Positions 58,922 through 58,931 of a DNA stretch of 58,931 nucleotides are shown here, piece by piece (position 1 is the first letter of the stretch; each line of letters opens with the position of its first letter). Location of the stretch: positions 1 to 58,931 of the forward strand of contig JAGCUZ010000068.1 of the NCBI GenBank assembly GCA_017962615.1, written 5' to 3'. The DNA is from Bacteroidales bacterium. Lineage in GTDB: Bacteria > Bacteroidota > Bacteroidia > Bacteroidales > P3. The position numbers and the translations under genes are program-made. Below the pieces are notes generated by a model that saw nothing but the letters and a program-made list of their open reading frames with translations, made no database searches and was not told the DNA's origin.

Positions 58922-58931
58922 TCTAATTTAT

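Overview
The window is chromosomal DNA from a member of the Bacteroidales (Bacteroidota). Four lines of evidence support this. Several genes carry the Bacteroidota promoter pattern TTTG-N19-TAnnTTTG. There is a riboswitch-controlled thiamine uptake operon of the Bacteroides type (TonB-dependent receptor, PnuT, thiamine pyrophosphokinase). There is an S46 dipeptidyl-peptidase and a PycB/OadA-type carboxyltransferase starting with the typical Bacteroidota YRDMWQSSGKY motif. Four giant secreted proteins end in type IX secretion (T9SS) sorting domains. T9SS cargo argues against a typical gut Bacteroides; I cannot name the genus from the sequence.

Layout. 1-3.3 kb: 3' end of kbl with a terminator, a non-coding stretch with a dispersed palindromic repeat and a putative small RNA locus, then a minus-strand operon (lipoprotein, hotdog thioesterase, exported hypothetical). 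3.6-8.5 kb: purD, then the convergent thiamine operon under a TPP riboswitch, with its three genes overlapping stop-to-start. 8.6-14.5 kb: plus-strand run mrdA (PBP2), rodA, clpX, an exported nitroreductase and queD, with 8-bp tandem repeats around rodA. 14.5-21.5 kb: a 2323-residue T9SS type-B protein. 22.2-28.8 kb: a 1559-residue exonuclease-RecQ-UvrD fusion and a POT peptide transporter. 28.8-35.6 kb: comEC, tRNA-His, an FMN-binding protein, a small lipoprotein, rnfA, pycB/oadA, and a toxin-antitoxin remnant whose toxin has an amber stop. 35.6-42.5 kb: flippase, VWA protein, S46 peptidase, a frameshifted manA and a small lipoprotein. 42.6-57.4 kb: three more giant T9SS type-A proteins in tandem. 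57.6-58.9 kb: a 35-bp palindromic tandem array and a REP-like palindrome cluster around a Y1 (RAYT/IS200-like) transposase.

How the genes work together. mrdA-rodA form the elongasome peptidoglycan polymerase pair. The thiamine operon covers outer-membrane uptake, inner-membrane passage and activation to TPP, with TPP feedback. The S46 peptidase and the POT transporter would together supply amino acids from di- and tripeptides. The four giant proteins, about 21.4 kb or 36% of the window, share a Cys-containing repeat ending in GCDS(V/I) and look like a paralogous family of surface-displayed proteins. Most promising for follow-up: this repeat family, the REP/RAYT cluster and palindrome array beside one giant gene, the three-copy palindrome with compensatory changes, the putative twin small-RNA locus, the triple helicase fusion, and the biotinyl-like domain of the carboxyltransferase that lacks the biotin lysine.
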